Shown: piece by piece, positions 6,066 to 6,820 of the stretch
Layout of the letters: the number at the start of each line of letters is the position of its first letter
Numbering within the stretch: position 1 is the stretch's first letter
Assembly: GCA_031256155.1 (NCBI GenBank)
Contig: JAIRRD010000018.1
Location: 1-6,820, forward strand
Origin: Holophagales bacterium
GTDB lineage: Bacteria > Acidobacteriota > Holophagae > Holophagales > Holophagaceae
Length of the DNA: 6,820 nt
Direction: 5' to 3'
The notes under the pieces: model-generated
Seen by the model: the letters and a program-made list of their open reading frames with translations, nothing else
Database searches by the model: none
Told to the model about the DNA's origin: nothing
Translations under genes and position numbers: made by a program

Positions 6066-6713
6066 ATGACTAAATTTTCCATTTTCCTGCTTCTGATAGG
6101 AGCAGTAACTATCACAGCCAACGCACAAGAAGAAAATAAGAAAAACTTGTACGTTAAAGGCTCCATCAATTCGGCCTTTGCCGAGACCAAGGTTTATTTG
6201 GGTGAAAGAGCTATGGGATGGGGCTTCGAGGCTGGCTACGACTTTGCTATGCCCGATAGCTTCAGCTTCATCAGTCCATGGATTGCCTATACAAGATTTA
6301 TTGGAGACCCCAGGCCGGATTTTGATGTGCTACAGCCATTGGATCAGCTATCGCCGAGATATGATTTAAATGTCTGGCAGATGGGGTTAAACTTTAAGTA
6401 CCAGACACCCCTTGAAGGTCTTCGTCCGTGGGTCGGTTTGAGTCTCAATTACATTGACGGCAACAAAATTTCCAACGGTGTTGCACCCGGTGACAATTTG
6501 ATACTGGCTCACCCGATTAACGAAGGTAAGGCAAAGCTGGGAGTACGTGTAGGCGTGGATTATTACATAAAGAATACTGACTGGAGCGTACACCTTCAGT
6601 ATGACGCAAGCTACTGGAAGTCGGATTCCAATTACAACGGCGGCACCCGCGTCAATGGGTTGAACCCAATCAGACCAAGCTGGTTCTCACTTTCCGCCGC
6701 CTATCACTTTTAA
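6066..6713 (+). CDS. Predicted small outer-membrane beta-barrel protein, third gene of the operon
   Basis: The product has 215 residues and I do not recognise the family. Residues 1-20 are a signal peptide (Lys3, hydrophobic core IFLLLIGAVTI, cleavage ANA|QEE). The mature protein has alternating strands with many Trp and Tyr residues at their ends: 28-38, 50-60, 68-77, 100-112, 119-130, 155-167, 172-184 and 204-215. The last ends in SAAYHF, a C-terminal aromatic typical of outer-membrane barrels. The pattern and size fit an 8-stranded barrel. By eye it shows no clear homology with the first gene's product, though both share the same build. A GAGGAGG at 6052-6058, 7 bases before the ATG, fixes the start. 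The gene begins 24 bases after the receptor's TAG and closes the operon. It could assist or regulate the receptor, act as an adhesin or serve as a structural barrel; the sequence does not say which. Confidence 0.83.
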   Translation: MTKFSIFLLLIGAVTITANAQEENKKNLYVKGSINSAFAETKVYLGERAMGWGFEAGYDFAMPDSFSFISPWIAYTRFIGDPRPDFDVLQPLDQLSPRYDLNVWQMGLNFKYQTPLEGLRPWVGLSLNYIDGNKISNGVAPGDNLILAHPINEGKAKLGVRVGVDYYIKNTDWSVHLQYDASYWKSDSNYNGGTRVNGLNPIRPSWFSLSAAYHF

Positions 6714-6736
6714 TGTGAATGAGAGCAATTCCATGT

Positions 6737-6772
6737 TATAGCGGTTTAACTACAATAAGTTAAACCGCTATA
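6737..6772. terminator. Perfect 14-bp inverted repeat after the operon; possible terminator
   Basis: TATAGCGGTTTAAC (6737-6750) and its exact reverse complement (6759-6772) enclose an 8-base loop, 23 bases after the last stop codon. The position suggests the end of operon transcription. However, the stem is AT-rich and no T-run follows directly; the first is TTTT at 6781-6784. It could act as a processing or stabilising hairpin, or it could be a small repeat element. The right arm overlaps a 12-base palindrome, GCTATATATAGC (6767-6778). Confidence 0.5.
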
Positions 6773-6805
6773 TATAGCAATTTTCGCTTTCATAGTCCAT
6801 TTACG

Positions 6806-6820
6806 GCGAGCCAAGCTCGC
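6806..6820. repeat. Short GC-rich perfect hairpin at the window edge
   Basis: GCGAGC (6806-6811) and GCTCGC (6815-6820) are exact complements around a CAA loop. The arm may extend past the window, since the base before it is G. This could be part of a terminator, a REP-like palindrome or a longer inverted repeat; only half the context is visible. Confidence 0.45.

Overview
The window comes from a diderm (Gram-negative-type) bacterium. It carries a TonB-dependent receptor and two further small proteins that look like signal-peptide-bearing outer-membrane beta-barrels. Base composition is moderate in the genes and very AT-rich in the gaps. No taxonomic marker is present. The receptor style (carboxypeptidase-regulatory-like domain, then plug, then a very long barrel) and the recurring 'A|QE' signal-peptide cleavage sites would fit Verrucomicrobiota/PVC, Acidobacteriota or Bacteroidota relatives. 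That placement is only an inference.

Layout. Positions 1-552 (minus strand, cut by the window edge) hold the N-terminal 184 residues of a leucyl aminopeptidase (M17, PepA-like). It has a good Shine-Dalgarno and an AT-rich promoter region at 553-804. Positions 805-1755 (minus) hold a complete D-2-hydroxyacid dehydrogenase resembling the GhrA glyoxylate/hydroxypyruvate reductase group. These two are housekeeping-type metabolic genes. A 382-base divergent intergenic region (1756-2137) follows. It is unusually rich in symmetry: a 34-bp imperfect dyad, three phased TGTCAAAA repeats, an AT-rich promoter-like tract, and two perfect hairpins in the presumed leader of the next operon.

Positions 2138-6713 (plus) form a tight three-gene operon with gaps of 13 and 24 bases and a strong Shine-Dalgarno before every gene. 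It encodes a small predicted outer-membrane barrel (250 aa), an Oar-like TonB-dependent receptor (1045 aa) and a second, apparently unrelated small barrel (215 aa). No SusD-like lipoprotein, periplasmic binding protein, ABC transporter, enzyme or regulator is present in the operon. It therefore looks like an outer-membrane-only module whose substrate cannot be read from the sequence. The operon ends at a perfect 14-bp inverted repeat (6737-6772) that may be a terminator. That repeat shares its TATAGCRRTTT end motif with the sequence immediately after it, and the window closes with a second perfect hairpin, so 6737-6820 may be the edge of a repeat or MITE region.

The best candidate for something undescribed is the receptor flanked by two small barrels, together with its structured control region. 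No clearly new biochemical system can be proven from this window.
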